Positions 53,909 through 63,275 of a stretch of DNA of 64,000 nt are shown in pieces; the stretch's first letter is position 1, and the number at the start of each line of letters is the position of its first letter. The stretch comes from Candidatus Eiseniibacteriota bacterium (GTDB taxonomy: Bacteria > Orphanbacterota > Orphanbacteria > Orphanbacterales > Orphanbacteraceae). The notes under the pieces were generated by a model. That model searched no databases and had not been told where the DNA came from. It saw nothing but the letters and a program-made list of their open reading frames with translations. The position numbers and the translations under genes are program-made. The DNA is taken from assembly GCA_029262235.1 (NCBI GenBank), contig JAJCZU010000006.1, positions 322,934-386,933 on the forward strand, read 5' to 3'.

Positions 53909-53980
53909 CTAACGCATCCAGTAGAGGATGTCGGCCAGGCCCCAGAACGTGAACAGAATGATGGCCAGCTTGGCTGCCAT
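53909..53980 (-). CDS. 23-residue membrane protein
   Basis: Minus strand ATG at 53980 behind AAAGGAG (8-9 bases). The product is essentially one membrane helix (LAIILFTFWGLADILYW) with a basic residue at each end. Too short for ordinary gene finders. It resembles in size the small membrane regulators that modulate larger membrane complexes. Reality rests on the ribosome site, the clean helix and the tandem arrangement with the 40-residue gene. Confidence 0.55.
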   Translation of the reverse strand: MAAKLAIILFTFWGLADILYWMR

Positions 53981-54303
53981 GATTGGTCTCTCCTTTGTCT
54001 TAAGTATTCGACGGATGGATCGACTGATCTGGCACACATAGGCATCACCCCTCTCGGTCTGCGGCCACCTGGGCCTCCCCTGATTTCACGGCAAGAGACA
54101 TGAATTGCATAGGGAGTGCCAATGTGCTGAAATCGTCGTAAGTAGCTTTTGTGTATCAGGTTAGGCGAAACTGTGGATGGCAGGAAGTGTGCAGAAACCG
54201 ACCAGTTTCTAGCCGGCCCCGGTAAATATCTTGGCAGATTGAGGGAGCGATGGGCGGAATCAAACGGGATCGACGGGAGCCGTCTCGATATCGCAGGAAG
54301 CGG
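53981..54303. other. Intergenic region upstream of the tiny membrane genes
   Basis: 323 bases lacking a supportable gene. The minus-strand promoter of the two tiny genes should be here, but I found no good element. A plus-strand frame from 54149 overlaps the phosphatase gene antisense and has no ribosome site. Confidence 0.4.
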
Positions 54304-56847
54304 TCAGGAGCGGGCGTCTTTCCTGTATTTCAGGACGAGGAGAGTCAGATCGTCCGTCGGGTTCTCTCCGAGGAAGTTGATGACCGCCCTGTGAAGAGCG
54401 TCGCAGATGGCGGCCGCATTCCCGGCGCGATGCTCCCTGACGATGTCGGTCAGGCGCTCCCGTCCGAAGCTCCGGTCGTGGGCGTTCGGCTCGTCGGTAA
54501 TGCCGTCGGTAAAGAGCACGAGTACATCGTCGGTTTCGAGCGGGAAGGCATGTTCCCGATACGCGACTTCCGCGTCGACCCCGAGAATCAGGTCGCTCTC
54601 GTCGAGGTCGTGATGGGATCCGTCGGCGTGGACGACGATCGGGGGCGGATGCCCGGCGTTGGCGTACGTGAGCACCCCGCGCCCCGGGTCGAGCATGCCG
54701 TAGAAGATCGTCACGAAACGGCCGCTCGTGTTCCGCTCCTGCATCTGGCGGTTCACCTTTTCGAGCGACGCTCCGGGCGAAGCGGAAATACGCGCTTCGG
54801 CCCGAAACGAGGACTGCACGGCCGAGATCAGAAGCGCGGCCGAAACCCCGTGCCCGATCGCGTCCGCGACCACGAGCCCGACTGAGCCGTCGGGTCCCGG
54901 CACGTAGTCGTAGTAGTCGCCGCCGACTTCTTCCGAGATCACGTAGAGCGAGGCGATGTCGACACCCGGGAGCGACGGCGGCGAGGGGGGAAGCAGCTGC
55001 AGCTGAATTTCGCGCGCGAGTTCCAGTTCCTGCTTCATCCGCTCGCGATCGATCGTTTCCCTGTGAAGCTGCGCGTTCTCGATCGCCAGCGTGGCCTGGT
55101 TCGCGAGCGTGTTCAGCAGTTCGCGATCTTCCCGCGAATAGACTTCGCCCGATTCCTTCGGCCCTAACGAGACGATTCCCGTCAATCGATCACCCGATAT
55201 CAGGGGAATGAGCAGCGAAGACTCGAGCTCCGCGAGGCGCGCCTTCTCCGCAGCGGGAAGCAGCACCGTGCCCTCGCCGTCGGCGACGCGGTCGATCGGA
55301 ACGGCGCGATGCGAGCCCTCGAGAAAACGCACGATCTTGTCGTCGCCGGAAAACGTGATCGGTGCGGCGCCCGTTGCTTCGCGCACGATGCCCGCCGCTT
55401 CCTGCAGTACGAGATTCCCCGTCGCTTCGTCTTTCAAGAATACGGCCACACGATTCACGTGCAAAGTTTGTGAGATGCGTCGCACGAGCACGCGGAGCAG
55501 CGTCTTCAAATCGAGAATCGACGTGATCGCCTGGCTGAACTCGTGCAGTGTGCGTCGGTACCGGAACTTCTCGCGGAAAAACGTGCGATCGATCCATTCC
55601 TGTATCAAATTGCGCGCAGGGGAAAAGAGGAGCGCGATCAGGAAGATCGTGAGTATGCTCGGCAGGATGTCGGTCCCGCCGGAAACATTGCGAACGAGAC
55701 GCCCCACGAGATCGACGAGTCCGATGTAAGCGACGGCAAGGAACGCCGTCAGGATCGTGTACAGCATCGATCGCTTGACAATGATTTCGAGATCGAGCAG
55801 ACCGTAGCGCACGATGGCATGACCGAAGCTGAGCGGAAGGAGGAGCACCAGAAGAACGAAGTACGGGCCGGCGAAGATTTCGCCTTCGGGACGGACGAGT
55901 TTATACACGTTCGTGAACGCGAAAGGAAGGAGCGCGATCGACGTGCCCCAGGCGACGCCGCGCAGCTTGCGTTTCATGACGGGAGACTTCGTTGTCCGGT
56001 ACGAGTGCAGGAAAGCGCCCACACCGGCCAGAATGCAGAGCAGCATGTACAGCGCCGAGATAAACTGGAAGAACGAAAGGAGCGGCCGGTGCAGATTACC
56101 CGTGAAATAGATCGTGATGTTCAGCGTGAGACTCATGAGGAAGAAGACAACGCTCACGAGATAGAGGCCGCACGGGAATTTCCGTCCGAGAATCGTGACC
56201 GGGCCGAGCATGGCGAAGGCCGGAGGAATCCTCTTCTTCCGCGGGAACAGCAGGAACAGATGCAGAATCACGGGAGCGGCGAACAGAATCGCGAAATCGG
56301 CCGCGGTCTTGACCGCGAACTGGAGAAAAATGCTGCCCGTGGGAGGGGGCTCGATCAGCAGAAAGCCGAGAGTGATGCCCGCGAAGTAGAAGAGGCTCGC
56401 GACGATGTCGTTCCGGTTCCAGAATACGATGAACCCGAGGACCACGAACGCCAGGCCGACGAGGGACCGGATTGCGATGCGGAGGCGCAGCTCGGGGGAA
56501 CGTTCCGCGGCGATCACCTCGAAATGCTCGACTGCGCCGGCGCGCTCCACCTGGAACAGAATGCGGTCCCCCGGCCGGAACGTGCCGAACGCCCGCAGGA
56601 TCCCCATCATGTCGTCCCGGTGCACTCCCTGCATGCGGAGCACTTCGTCCCCCGGACGGAGTCCCGCACGGTCTGCCGGGCCGTCCGGAGAGATGTCGGT
56701 CACGGCGAACTGGCGGAATTGAAAGCCCAGATCGGGCACCAGAGGGAGGCGGAGCAGTGCCACGATCGTATACAGGATCAGAATCGGAAGCAGCGCAACG
56801 AGAAGGCCGTGGCCGGCTCCCGCGCGTTTCCGGTGGTGGCGCGACAT
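54304..56847 (-). CDS. RsbU/SpoIIE-type serine phosphatase with PDZ, membrane and GAF domains
   Basis: 847 residues. Order: signal anchor (16-38), PDZ domain (about 40-115; VTDISPDGPADRAGLRPGDEVLRM), about eight membrane segments (125-390), a GAF domain (about 430-590), a short coiled coil, and a PP2C/SpoIIE phosphatase (about 610-845) with QLLPPSPPSLPGVDIAS, GGDYYDY, VVADAIGHGVSAALLISAVQSSFR and LTYANAGHPPP, and metal-binding Asp in LFTDGITD and NPTDDLTLLVL. Such proteins dephosphorylate anti-anti-sigma factors in partner-switch stress pathways; no STAS or RsbW-type gene is in the window. Single gene, reading toward the small membrane genes. Confidence 0.92.
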   Translation of the reverse strand: MSRHHRKRAGAGHGLLVALLPILILYTIVALLRLPLVPDLGFQFRQFAVTDISPDGPADRAGLRPGDEVLRMQGVHRDDMMGILRAFGTFRPGDRILFQVERAGAVEHFEVIAAERSPELRLRIAIRSLVGLAFVVLGFIVFWNRNDIVASLFYFAGITLGFLLIEPPPTGSIFLQFAVKTAADFAILFAAPVILHLFLLFPRKKRIPPAFAMLGPVTILGRKFPCGLYLVSVVFFLMSLTLNITIYFTGNLHRPLLSFFQFISALYMLLCILAGVGAFLHSYRTTKSPVMKRKLRGVAWGTSIALLPFAFTNVYKLVRPEGEIFAGPYFVLLVLLLPLSFGHAIVRYGLLDLEIIVKRSMLYTILTAFLAVAYIGLVDLVGRLVRNVSGGTDILPSILTIFLIALLFSPARNLIQEWIDRTFFREKFRYRRTLHEFSQAITSILDLKTLLRVLVRRISQTLHVNRVAVFLKDEATGNLVLQEAAGIVREATGAAPITFSGDDKIVRFLEGSHRAVPIDRVADGEGTVLLPAAEKARLAELESSLLIPLISGDRLTGIVSLGPKESGEVYSREDRELLNTLANQATLAIENAQLHRETIDRERMKQELELAREIQLQLLPPSPPSLPGVDIASLYVISEEVGGDYYDYVPGPDGSVGLVVADAIGHGVSAALLISAVQSSFRAEARISASPGASLEKVNRQMQERNTSGRFVTIFYGMLDPGRGVLTYANAGHPPPIVVHADGSHHDLDESDLILGVDAEVAYREHAFPLETDDVLVLFTDGITDEPNAHDRSFGRERLTDIVREHRAGNAAAICDALHRAVINFLGENPTDDLTLLVLKYRKDARS

Positions 56848-56988
56848 GGTTCACCTCCCGGGTAGGTCTCTTCACGTTAAGAATTCCACGAAATGGGGTC
56901 AATGAAAAAGGGGCAGGGGCTTGCCCGCATTTCACCCGCTGTGCTAGCCTGTGACGGTTGTTATGGGAACGAAAGGAGCGGCATAGCC

Positions 56989-57675
56989 GTGGCGAAAAGC
57001 ACTCGCTTGACAAAGCGACAACTTAAGGAAGATCAATTCGTTACCTCCGCATTCCAGGCGGCGGATTTCTTCCAGGAACATAAGAAACCGATCTTCATGG
57101 GGCTGGCCGGCGTCGTACTCGGAGTCGCGGCGGTCTTCTTCTTCATGCACTCGCAGGCTTCGGGCGCGAAAGCGGCCGCGGCGATGCTCGGGCAGGGGAC
57201 GGGACTCTTTACGAGCGGTAATTATCCGGAAGCGGCGATTCAGCTCAGCCGGTTTCTCGATGAACATCCGCGGAGCCCCAGTGCCGGGTATGCGGCGGTT
57301 CTGGCCGGCGACTCGTACTACTACAGCGGGCGCCCGAGCGACGCGGCGCAGAAGTATCGCTACGCGATCGAGCGTGCGAAAGACGGAAGCGATGTGAAGC
57401 GTTCCGCGACAGCGGGGCTTGCGGCCGTTGACGAGTCCGAAGGGAAGTTCACGGAAGCCGCGCGCACGTACGAAGAGCTGGCGGCTTCCGAGAAGACGGA
57501 GGCGGGCAAGGCGCGCATGCTGTATGCGGCCGGCCGCTGTTATCTGTCAGGGAATGAATTCCAGAAGGCGAGCGAGATCTTCGCGAACATCGATCGCGAT
57601 CTGATTGACCCGATTCAGGCGGCCACTCTCGACTGGTTCGAGAAAGAAGCCGAGATCGGACTCGCGGGGAGTTAG
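56989..57675 (+). CDS. Membrane-anchored TPR protein, YfgM-like
   Basis: 228 residues from a GTG behind AAAGGAG (about 10 bases). N-terminal cytosolic basic part (KSTRLTKRQLKEDQFVTSAFQAADFFQEHKK), one membrane segment (PIFMGLAGVVLGVAAVFFFM, 42-61), then periplasmic tetratricopeptide repeats (GTGLFTSGNYPEAAIQLSRFLDEHP, AGDSYYYSGRPSDAAQKYRYAIE, AGRCYLSGNEFQKASEIF). YfgM-like proteins help periplasmic chaperones at the translocon. An alternative is a BamD-like scaffold, but the membrane anchor favours YfgM. Followed by a hairpin at 57735. Confidence 0.8.
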   Translation: MAKSTRLTKRQLKEDQFVTSAFQAADFFQEHKKPIFMGLAGVVLGVAAVFFFMHSQASGAKAAAAMLGQGTGLFTSGNYPEAAIQLSRFLDEHPRSPSAGYAAVLAGDSYYYSGRPSDAAQKYRYAIERAKDGSDVKRSATAGLAAVDESEGKFTEAARTYEELAASEKTEAGKARMLYAAGRCYLSGNEFQKASEIFANIDRDLIDPIQAATLDWFEKEAEIGLAGS

Positions 57676-57734
57676 CGACGCTTCCCGGGCTCATGAGAAG
57701 TCCGAAAGACAGCGCGATCAGAATCTGAATACGA

Positions 57735-57763
57735 GAGCCCGGGGGAAAGTTTCCTCCGGGCTC
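57735..57763. terminator. Hairpin between convergent genes
   Basis: GAGCCCGGGGGAA (57735-57747)/TTCCTCCGGGCTC (57751-57763), one wobble. No strong T-run follows on the plus strand. Confidence 0.6.
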
Positions 57764-57838
57764 GTTCGCGTTTGAGTAGCATGACTCCTATCTACTTGAT
57801 GGCTCGATCATCAACATGCGAGATGAACACGGGCAGAT

Positions 57839-59314
57839 TTACCGGACCAGGTGAATGCGCGTAGTCGTGTGTGAATCCGAATCCCGCGCGAAATAGATAC
57901 CCGAGCTCAATGGCCGTCCCTGCCTGTCCAGTCCGTCCCAGACAACGGAGCGGCCTCCGGGTACTGCAAGTTCTCGAACGAGACGACCACGCATATCATG
58001 AATCAGGAGTCGACTGATCGCGGCATCGCTTGGTGCGATTGAGAATCGCACAGACCCGGTGGATGGATTGGGCTGCGCATGGAATCCCCGAGACACCGAT
58101 GGGTCCGATTCGGAAACGTCAGTGGGCGGATACACCTGAGCGCACTCGCTGATGTCGGAGGCTCCGATAGAAGTCCAGTTAAAGCAGGGGAGGTGGTCGT
58201 GGATCGGAGAACCGGGACTCAGGTCGAAGATGCCGTCCTGAGGTGAGCAGAACTGCGGTGACACGCTCATGTTTCCGTTGACGAACAGCGTATCCGCGAT
58301 CGGTCCCACCCAGTCGCCTCCTTCATTGTCAAAGATATCCGTACAGGCGATCTTGGGAAGGACACCGCCCCCATGGTGATAGGCTGCCGTATTCAGGCCC
58401 TGTGAGAGGATACAGGCGCTGATCGCGAATTGATACGGCCGGGTCGTGCTGTTAAGAATATGGGCACCTGCACTGTCGGCCGAGTTCTTGTAGAAGGTCG
58501 AGAACGCGACTACCGAGAGATTGAAGAGCGCGCCTCCGCGGGTCGGTGATTGAGTCGCGATCGCGCCCCCGAAAGCTGCATGATTTTCTACGAAAAGACA
58601 GTCTCTGAAACGAAACCAACTGTCCTCGAGAAAAGCGGCGCCTCCGCGACTATCCGAACTGTTTCCGATGAATCGGCAATCTTCGACATCCAGCGCGGTT
58701 AAGCGTGCCGGGCAAATGGCTCCGCCGTCTCCGGGGTTGTGATTGTACCGGACAAGACAGTCACGCATCGTGATATAGCCGTCGCCTGTGCCCTGGAATT
58801 CCGAAGTGATCGCCGGCCTTCCGACAGTCCCTTCAATAATACACCGCCAGATTTGCGTGTTCGACGTTGAGGCATTGATCTGCATGTCCACGAAATGCAA
58901 TCCATCAAGGATCAGGGTACTGAATCTATAGGGGCCAAACAACTGGCCGGAGATGGTCACGGTCCCATCGATTTCGGGAACGAGGTAGGCTTCCCATTCG
59001 GATTCCTCATCCCCGTTGTCACCGTGGTCGCTGATCACTATGTTTTCGGTGTAGTGGCCGGGACCGATGATGATTCTATACCCGCCTGGCCCGTAAGCCA
59101 GGTCGATTGCCCCCTGAATCGTCGTGGCGTCACCGGAGCCGTCCTGACGCACGAGAAAACCCAGCGCAGGTTCTTGGGGAGAAGGCAGTGCACTGTCTCG
59201 TCGTGTCTGGAGCGGCGCCTCGAAATCTAAATCGCCCGCATGGGCGACGCCGAGGGACGCCAGGTCCATGCATAGAAGGAGAGGGAGGCTTATCAGGAGA
59301 AGGGCTTTCGACAT
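57839..59314 (-). CDS. Secreted parallel beta-helix protein with C-terminal sorting tail
   Basis: 491 residues. Signal peptide 1-26. Residues 55-390 have the pattern of a right-handed parallel beta-helix (DATTIQGAIDLAYGPGGYRIIIGPGHYTENI, TMRDCLVRYNHNPGDGGAI, DVEDCRFIGNSSDSRGGAAF, RFRDCLFVENHAAFGGAI). No catalytic residues of a known lyase are evident, so binding or lyase activity cannot be told apart. The last 75 residues (FHAQPNPSTGSVRFSI ... SGIYFARDSD) are the Por-secretion-type tail. GGAAAGAGAG precedes the ATG. Confidence 0.85.
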   Translation of the reverse strand: MSKALLLISLPLLLCMDLASLGVAHAGDLDFEAPLQTRRDSALPSPQEPALGFLVRQDGSGDATTIQGAIDLAYGPGGYRIIIGPGHYTENIVISDHGDNGDEESEWEAYLVPEIDGTVTISGQLFGPYRFSTLILDGLHFVDMQINASTSNTQIWRCIIEGTVGRPAITSEFQGTGDGYITMRDCLVRYNHNPGDGGAICPARLTALDVEDCRFIGNSSDSRGGAAFLEDSWFRFRDCLFVENHAAFGGAIATQSPTRGGALFNLSVVAFSTFYKNSADSAGAHILNSTTRPYQFAISACILSQGLNTAAYHHGGGVLPKIACTDIFDNEGGDWVGPIADTLFVNGNMSVSPQFCSPQDGIFDLSPGSPIHDHLPCFNWTSIGASDISECAQVYPPTDVSESDPSVSRGFHAQPNPSTGSVRFSIAPSDAAISRLLIHDMRGRLVRELAVPGGRSVVWDGLDRQGRPLSSGIYFARDSDSHTTTRIHLVR

Positions 59315-59404
59315 TACTCTCTTTCCAGTCGTTCAGTCGTATGGTGCCAGCATTCAAGGCGGAAATAGAAGCCTACGTTTTCAGCATGGAGAACCGAACT
59401 GCTT

Positions 59405-62032
59405 CTACTTCAAGAGCACGATCTTGCCCGTCGCCTTCTGGCCGCCCGCCTCGATTCGATAGAAGTAGATGCCGCTCGAGACTCGTTCGCCGCTTTCGTT
59501 TCTTCCGTCCCAGTCGATCGCATGAAGGCCCGCCGGCCGCGTGCCGCTCACGAGCGACCGAACACGGCGACCACTGATCGAATAGATCGCGAGGTCGACA
59601 TCACCCTTCCGCGGGAGCGCGAACCGCAGCGTCGTTCCGCGCGCACCGAACGGATTCGGCTCCGCGCGAATCGAGAATCGGACTGCTCCCGTGCTGCCGC
59701 CCGCGACATCAGTCGATGTGCTGAACCAGTCGAGCGCATTCTCGACGAGGTCCTGTGCACCCGGCATCAGCAAGTGATAGAGAGGGAAGTCGACGAACGC
59801 GGTCTTGAACGTACCGCCATCTTTGCGGAGCGCGACCGGAGCACCGTGAAATGCCGAGTCGGGGGGATCCGAGAGAAACGTGTAAATCGTCTCGGCCCCC
59901 GGGGCACTCGCCGTCAGGAAGTCCGCATCGGGAAGCTTGCCGACCCAGGGGGGACGCGCTTTGGCCGTGTCGACTGTGACGCTCGGATACCCGAGAGCCC
60001 CGGTTGCGCCGTAGAAATAGCGGCCCCCCTGAGGGGACGCCGTTCCGACGTCGGCGACACCGAAGTAGTCGTAGAGAACGCTTCCGGGTCCGTACGTTCC
60101 GGGGTAGATCGGGTCGACACCGCCCGAAAGCCGCCAGCCCATGAGCAGCACGTTGCCCCCCACATCGAGATACTGCTGAAGCAACGCCAGATTCTGGCCG
60201 AGGAACTGCGCCTGCACCGGGACCCCGGCGACTTCGCGGTCGCGGTCGTCCGACACCCAGATCACGGACGAGTACGCGCCGAGGTCGGACAGCGTGAGCC
60301 CGTCAGCGGCGGCCGCGCTGTCGTAGTCGAACACATCGTGCGGCGTGTTCGTGAGCACCTGGGCGTAGAACGCATCGGAGAGTATGTCGGAGGGACTGTG
60401 GGGCTGGCCCGTGCCGTCTTCGGATTCTTCGACGAGCAGAATCCCCTGGTCGAGGGAGGCGACCCGGCCCCGCGCGAAGCCGGACTGCGCGCTCTCTGTG
60501 CTGTTCGTGTCGACCGTGCTCACCTTGTAATAGTAGAAAGTGCCGAGTGCCGCGCTGTTGTCCGCGTAGGAGGGAAGGGCGAGTGGTCCCGCGAGCGGAG
60601 AATACGGCCCGCCGGCAGCGGTCGCGCGAAACAGGTTGTGGTGCGAGAAGTCTCCTTCGGGCGCCGGGTTCCATGACAGATTGATCTGGACGTTGTCGGG
60701 CAGCGCCGCGAGTCCGGTCGGCGCCGCGGGTACGGTCGACAGCACGCCGAGTTCTTCTGTCACGAGTCCGAGATGCCCGAGCGTGTCATACGCGGCGGCG
60801 CCCACCCAGAGAGATTCCGAAGGGGAGGAGGCGATCACGTAGTCGGTCACGTTGCCGACGTCGATCGACTGCTGCCAGTAGGTCGTGTCGGTGGTTCGGA
60901 TCGTGACCATATAGCCGCCGAGATCCGTCGCGTCGCTCGGGTCCCAGCTCACCGTGAAACCGGTCGAGTCGCCCGTATTCCCCACGACGAAATTTTCGAG
61001 CGGCCGCGGCGCATTCGCGAGACCGGCCAGCGTTGCGATGTCGATGCCGACGTTCCGCGCGTAGTAGGGGAAGTTCATGACCTGGAGCGTGTCGCCGAAG
61101 TTGTGTTGATGCAGCAGATTGTCGAACACGTCGACGAGACGGCATGCCGTGAAGCCGTTGTCGTTGAACGGAATGTGATCGCCGCCGCGGTTCGGCCGGT
61201 CCTGTGCTGCGATCAAGTTGACGCCCATGGACGGGACGTACGTTTCGCCGTAGAGCTTTACGGCGCGCGCCATCTGGCGGGACCCCGAGTTCGACGGACC
61301 GATCGAGAACATGCGGACGTGCGTCGAGTCGAACGCGAGGCTGTCGCCTGTTCCGGCCTCACCGAAGACGACGTTCCCGACCATGTCGTTATTGAGCATG
61401 CCTTCGATGTTCGTCCCGAGTTGCGTCGCGAGCTGCGCATACTCGCCGCTGCCGAGAAGTCCCTGTTCTTCGCCCACGAATGCAATGAAAACGACCGTGG
61501 CTTCGGGCGGATTCTGCGCGAGGATGCGCGCGACTTCGAGCGCGGCGCCGACGCCTGATGCGTCATCGTTGGCACCGTGCGCAAACCCTGTCGAATCGGC
61601 GAGGTCTTCGTTCCGGGAATCGAGATGACCGCCAATGATGTAAACGCGGTCGGCCTGCGCCGGGTCGGTTCCCGTAATGGTGCCGACGACGTTGCGATGT
61701 TCTTTCGTGATTCCCTGTGTCGTCAGCTCGAAGCTGTGATACGCAACCGTAAGATTGCCCGTCGCGTTTCCGATCTCGAGCAGGCGGTTGTAGACCCAGC
61801 GCCGGGCGGCACCGACGCCGAAAGTATTCGAGGTCGTGTCCGAGTTCGTGTGCCTCGTCGTGAAGCTCGTGAGCGTATCGATTACGTTGAAGAGCGAATC
61901 GACCGAAACGGATTCGATCATCGCGCTGATCTCCGCGTCGATCGCGGGCAGTGCGACCTGTGCATGCGCCGTGGCGGGAAGAAAAATCGCAAGTAGAATC
62001 GGGAGCAGACAAGGGGCGAATCGGGACGTCAT
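59405..62032 (-). CDS. Secreted M28-family aminopeptidase with C-terminal sorting tail
   Basis: 875 residues from the ATG at 62032 (AAAGG 7 bases upstream). Signal peptide 1-24. The M28 domain (about 30-350) shows the zinc ligands His136 (GGHLDS), Asp156 (ANDDAS), Glu188-Glu189 (VGEEQG) and Asp216 (NNDMVGN). Two fibronectin-type III-like domains (about 360-540) are followed by a domain of about 200 residues (SVIWVSDDRDREVAG..) resembling the class I amidotransferase-like M6/immune-inhibitor associated region, and the PNPF...SGIYFYRIEAGG tail. Predicted: extracellular peptide breakdown, complementing the M36-like enzyme. Confidence 0.9.
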   Translation of the reverse strand: MTSRFAPCLLPILLAIFLPATAHAQVALPAIDAEISAMIESVSVDSLFNVIDTLTSFTTRHTNSDTTSNTFGVGAARRWVYNRLLEIGNATGNLTVAYHSFELTTQGITKEHRNVVGTITGTDPAQADRVYIIGGHLDSRNEDLADSTGFAHGANDDASGVGAALEVARILAQNPPEATVVFIAFVGEEQGLLGSGEYAQLATQLGTNIEGMLNNDMVGNVVFGEAGTGDSLAFDSTHVRMFSIGPSNSGSRQMARAVKLYGETYVPSMGVNLIAAQDRPNRGGDHIPFNDNGFTACRLVDVFDNLLHQHNFGDTLQVMNFPYYARNVGIDIATLAGLANAPRPLENFVVGNTGDSTGFTVSWDPSDATDLGGYMVTIRTTDTTYWQQSIDVGNVTDYVIASSPSESLWVGAAAYDTLGHLGLVTEELGVLSTVPAAPTGLAALPDNVQINLSWNPAPEGDFSHHNLFRATAAGGPYSPLAGPLALPSYADNSAALGTFYYYKVSTVDTNSTESAQSGFARGRVASLDQGILLVEESEDGTGQPHSPSDILSDAFYAQVLTNTPHDVFDYDSAAAADGLTLSDLGAYSSVIWVSDDRDREVAGVPVQAQFLGQNLALLQQYLDVGGNVLLMGWRLSGGVDPIYPGTYGPGSVLYDYFGVADVGTASPQGGRYFYGATGALGYPSVTVDTAKARPPWVGKLPDADFLTASAPGAETIYTFLSDPPDSAFHGAPVALRKDGGTFKTAFVDFPLYHLLMPGAQDLVENALDWFSTSTDVAGGSTGAVRFSIRAEPNPFGARGTTLRFALPRKGDVDLAIYSISGRRVRSLVSGTRPAGLHAIDWDGRNESGERVSSGIYFYRIEAGGQKATGKIVLLK

Positions 62033-62170
62033 GGTGAAGCCTTTCGACGGAGCAGCGATCCGAATCATCGATGGGACTGACCCTGATTGTAGCGGATTGC
62101 GACGCGTCCCGTGCAAGTCTGCCCGAACGAAGGCTTTCGGTTTAGCCGTAAACTGAAAGAAGAGAGAGAG

Positions 62171-62995
62171 TTAGGCGGTGAAATCGACGTGGGCGGTTTT
62201 CTCCGCTGCTGAGCTGGAGGGAGCGCTATTGAGCGAAGCGTTCCCGAGCGGAGCGCTCTCGAGCGCAGGGTTATCAAGAGTCGTGTTTCCGTGCGCAGTG
62301 CTCTCGAGTGCGCCGCTTTCGAGTACGCCGCTCTCGAGTGTAGTGCTGTCGAGTGTGGCGATCTCGAGGCCCTCATCGCCGAACCCGCCGTTTTCCGCGG
62401 ACTGTTCCGTCATTTCCCTGCGCGCGGCGGCTTCCATGCGGCCGGCTTCGAACGCGACCCGGAAATCCTGGAGCGAAGGCGGCACGGGTGCCATCGCGGA
62501 GCGCCGGATCACCCTGGCCTTTTCGAGTGTTTCCTCCGGAGTGGGTTCCGGAGATACATCGACGGGGACGTTGCCTGAAACGGCGTATCGTCTGCCGTCG
62601 GGCCCGGTTTCATACTTGTATTTCGGGCCGCCGCTTCGAAAGCGCCCCAGGGCCGCCAGATGCGCCTGCTCGTGAGCGCGCACTTCCTTGTCCCGGCGCT
62701 TCAGCTCTTCGACCTGCTCGGCTTCTTCGGGAGAAAGCTCCGCTTCGAGCGACGCCGGGGAGGACTTTTCCTGTGGAACGGAGTCGTTCGCGGTCCGAGC
62801 GGCGGATTCGCGCGCATGCGTGCGACCTTCGGGAGAGATCGAGATGACGGCGGCGTCGTTTTCGGACGCACGCGTGTGATCGGCGCTCGCTCTGAGCCCC
62901 GTGCCGCGCGTTTCCCGGGAGCTGATCCGCGTCCCGGGGATCTGAACCGGCACGTAGCGGCCGGTGCTGTTCATGGCGGTTCGCACGTAATCCAT
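62171..62995 (-). CDS. SprA-related metalloprotease-like protein with pentapeptide-repeat tail
   Basis: 274 residues from the ATG at 62995; a second in-frame ATG at 62974 is possible and neither has a strong ribosome site. The core (about 85-205; ELSPEEAEQVEELKRRDKEVRAHEQAHLAALG, then PKYKYETGPDGRRYAVSGNVPVDVSP) is the SprA-related family with HEQAH (108-112) as a zinc-binding HExxH. Residues 214-258 are nine pentapeptides of the form [TVAPS]-L-[DEGN]-[SN]-x (for example TLDST, TLESG, VLESG, ALEST). No signal peptide. Role unknown. Confidence 0.82.
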   Translation of the reverse strand: MDYVRTAMNSTGRYVPVQIPGTRISSRETRGTGLRASADHTRASENDAAVISISPEGRTHARESAARTANDSVPQEKSSPASLEAELSPEEAEQVEELKRRDKEVRAHEQAHLAALGRFRSGGPKYKYETGPDGRRYAVSGNVPVDVSPEPTPEETLEKARVIRRSAMAPVPPSLQDFRVAFEAGRMEAAARREMTEQSAENGGFGDEGLEIATLDSTTLESGVLESGALESTAHGNTTLDNPALESAPLGNASLNSAPSSSAAEKTAHVDFTA

Positions 62996-63214
62996 GTTCA
63001 GTATATCGACGGGGCCTGTAAGGGATTCAGTACACGCCTGCGCGCAATGGGAAAAGAGGAAAAGGGAAAATCGTTCCGTTGCAATTCGCGACAATAGTGG
63101 CCTCACGGGATGAAAGGGGGTCATGGCGGGGCAGCGAGGGCCGTGCGATCCACCGGAAGCACCGTTGCATATGCTCCTTAAGGCCCGGAGCCGACGGAGT
63201 GAGTCTGGTGCTCG

Positions 63215-63244
63215 TTCACAACAGGATGCTTTATGTGGTAATAT
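63215..63244 (+). promoter_or_regulatory. Candidate sigma-70 promoter of the Cys-rich secreted protein gene
   Basis: TTCACA (63215-63220), 18-base spacer, TAATAT (63239-63244), 31 bases before the ATG at 63276. Confidence 0.5.
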
Positions 63245-63275
63245 ATCTACAACCTACGCGAAAGACAGGATATCT

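Noticed and set aside
54149-54394. Plus-strand small gene overlapping the phosphatase 3' end
   Set aside because: No ribosome site, overlaps antisense with a clear gene, and no recognisable product.
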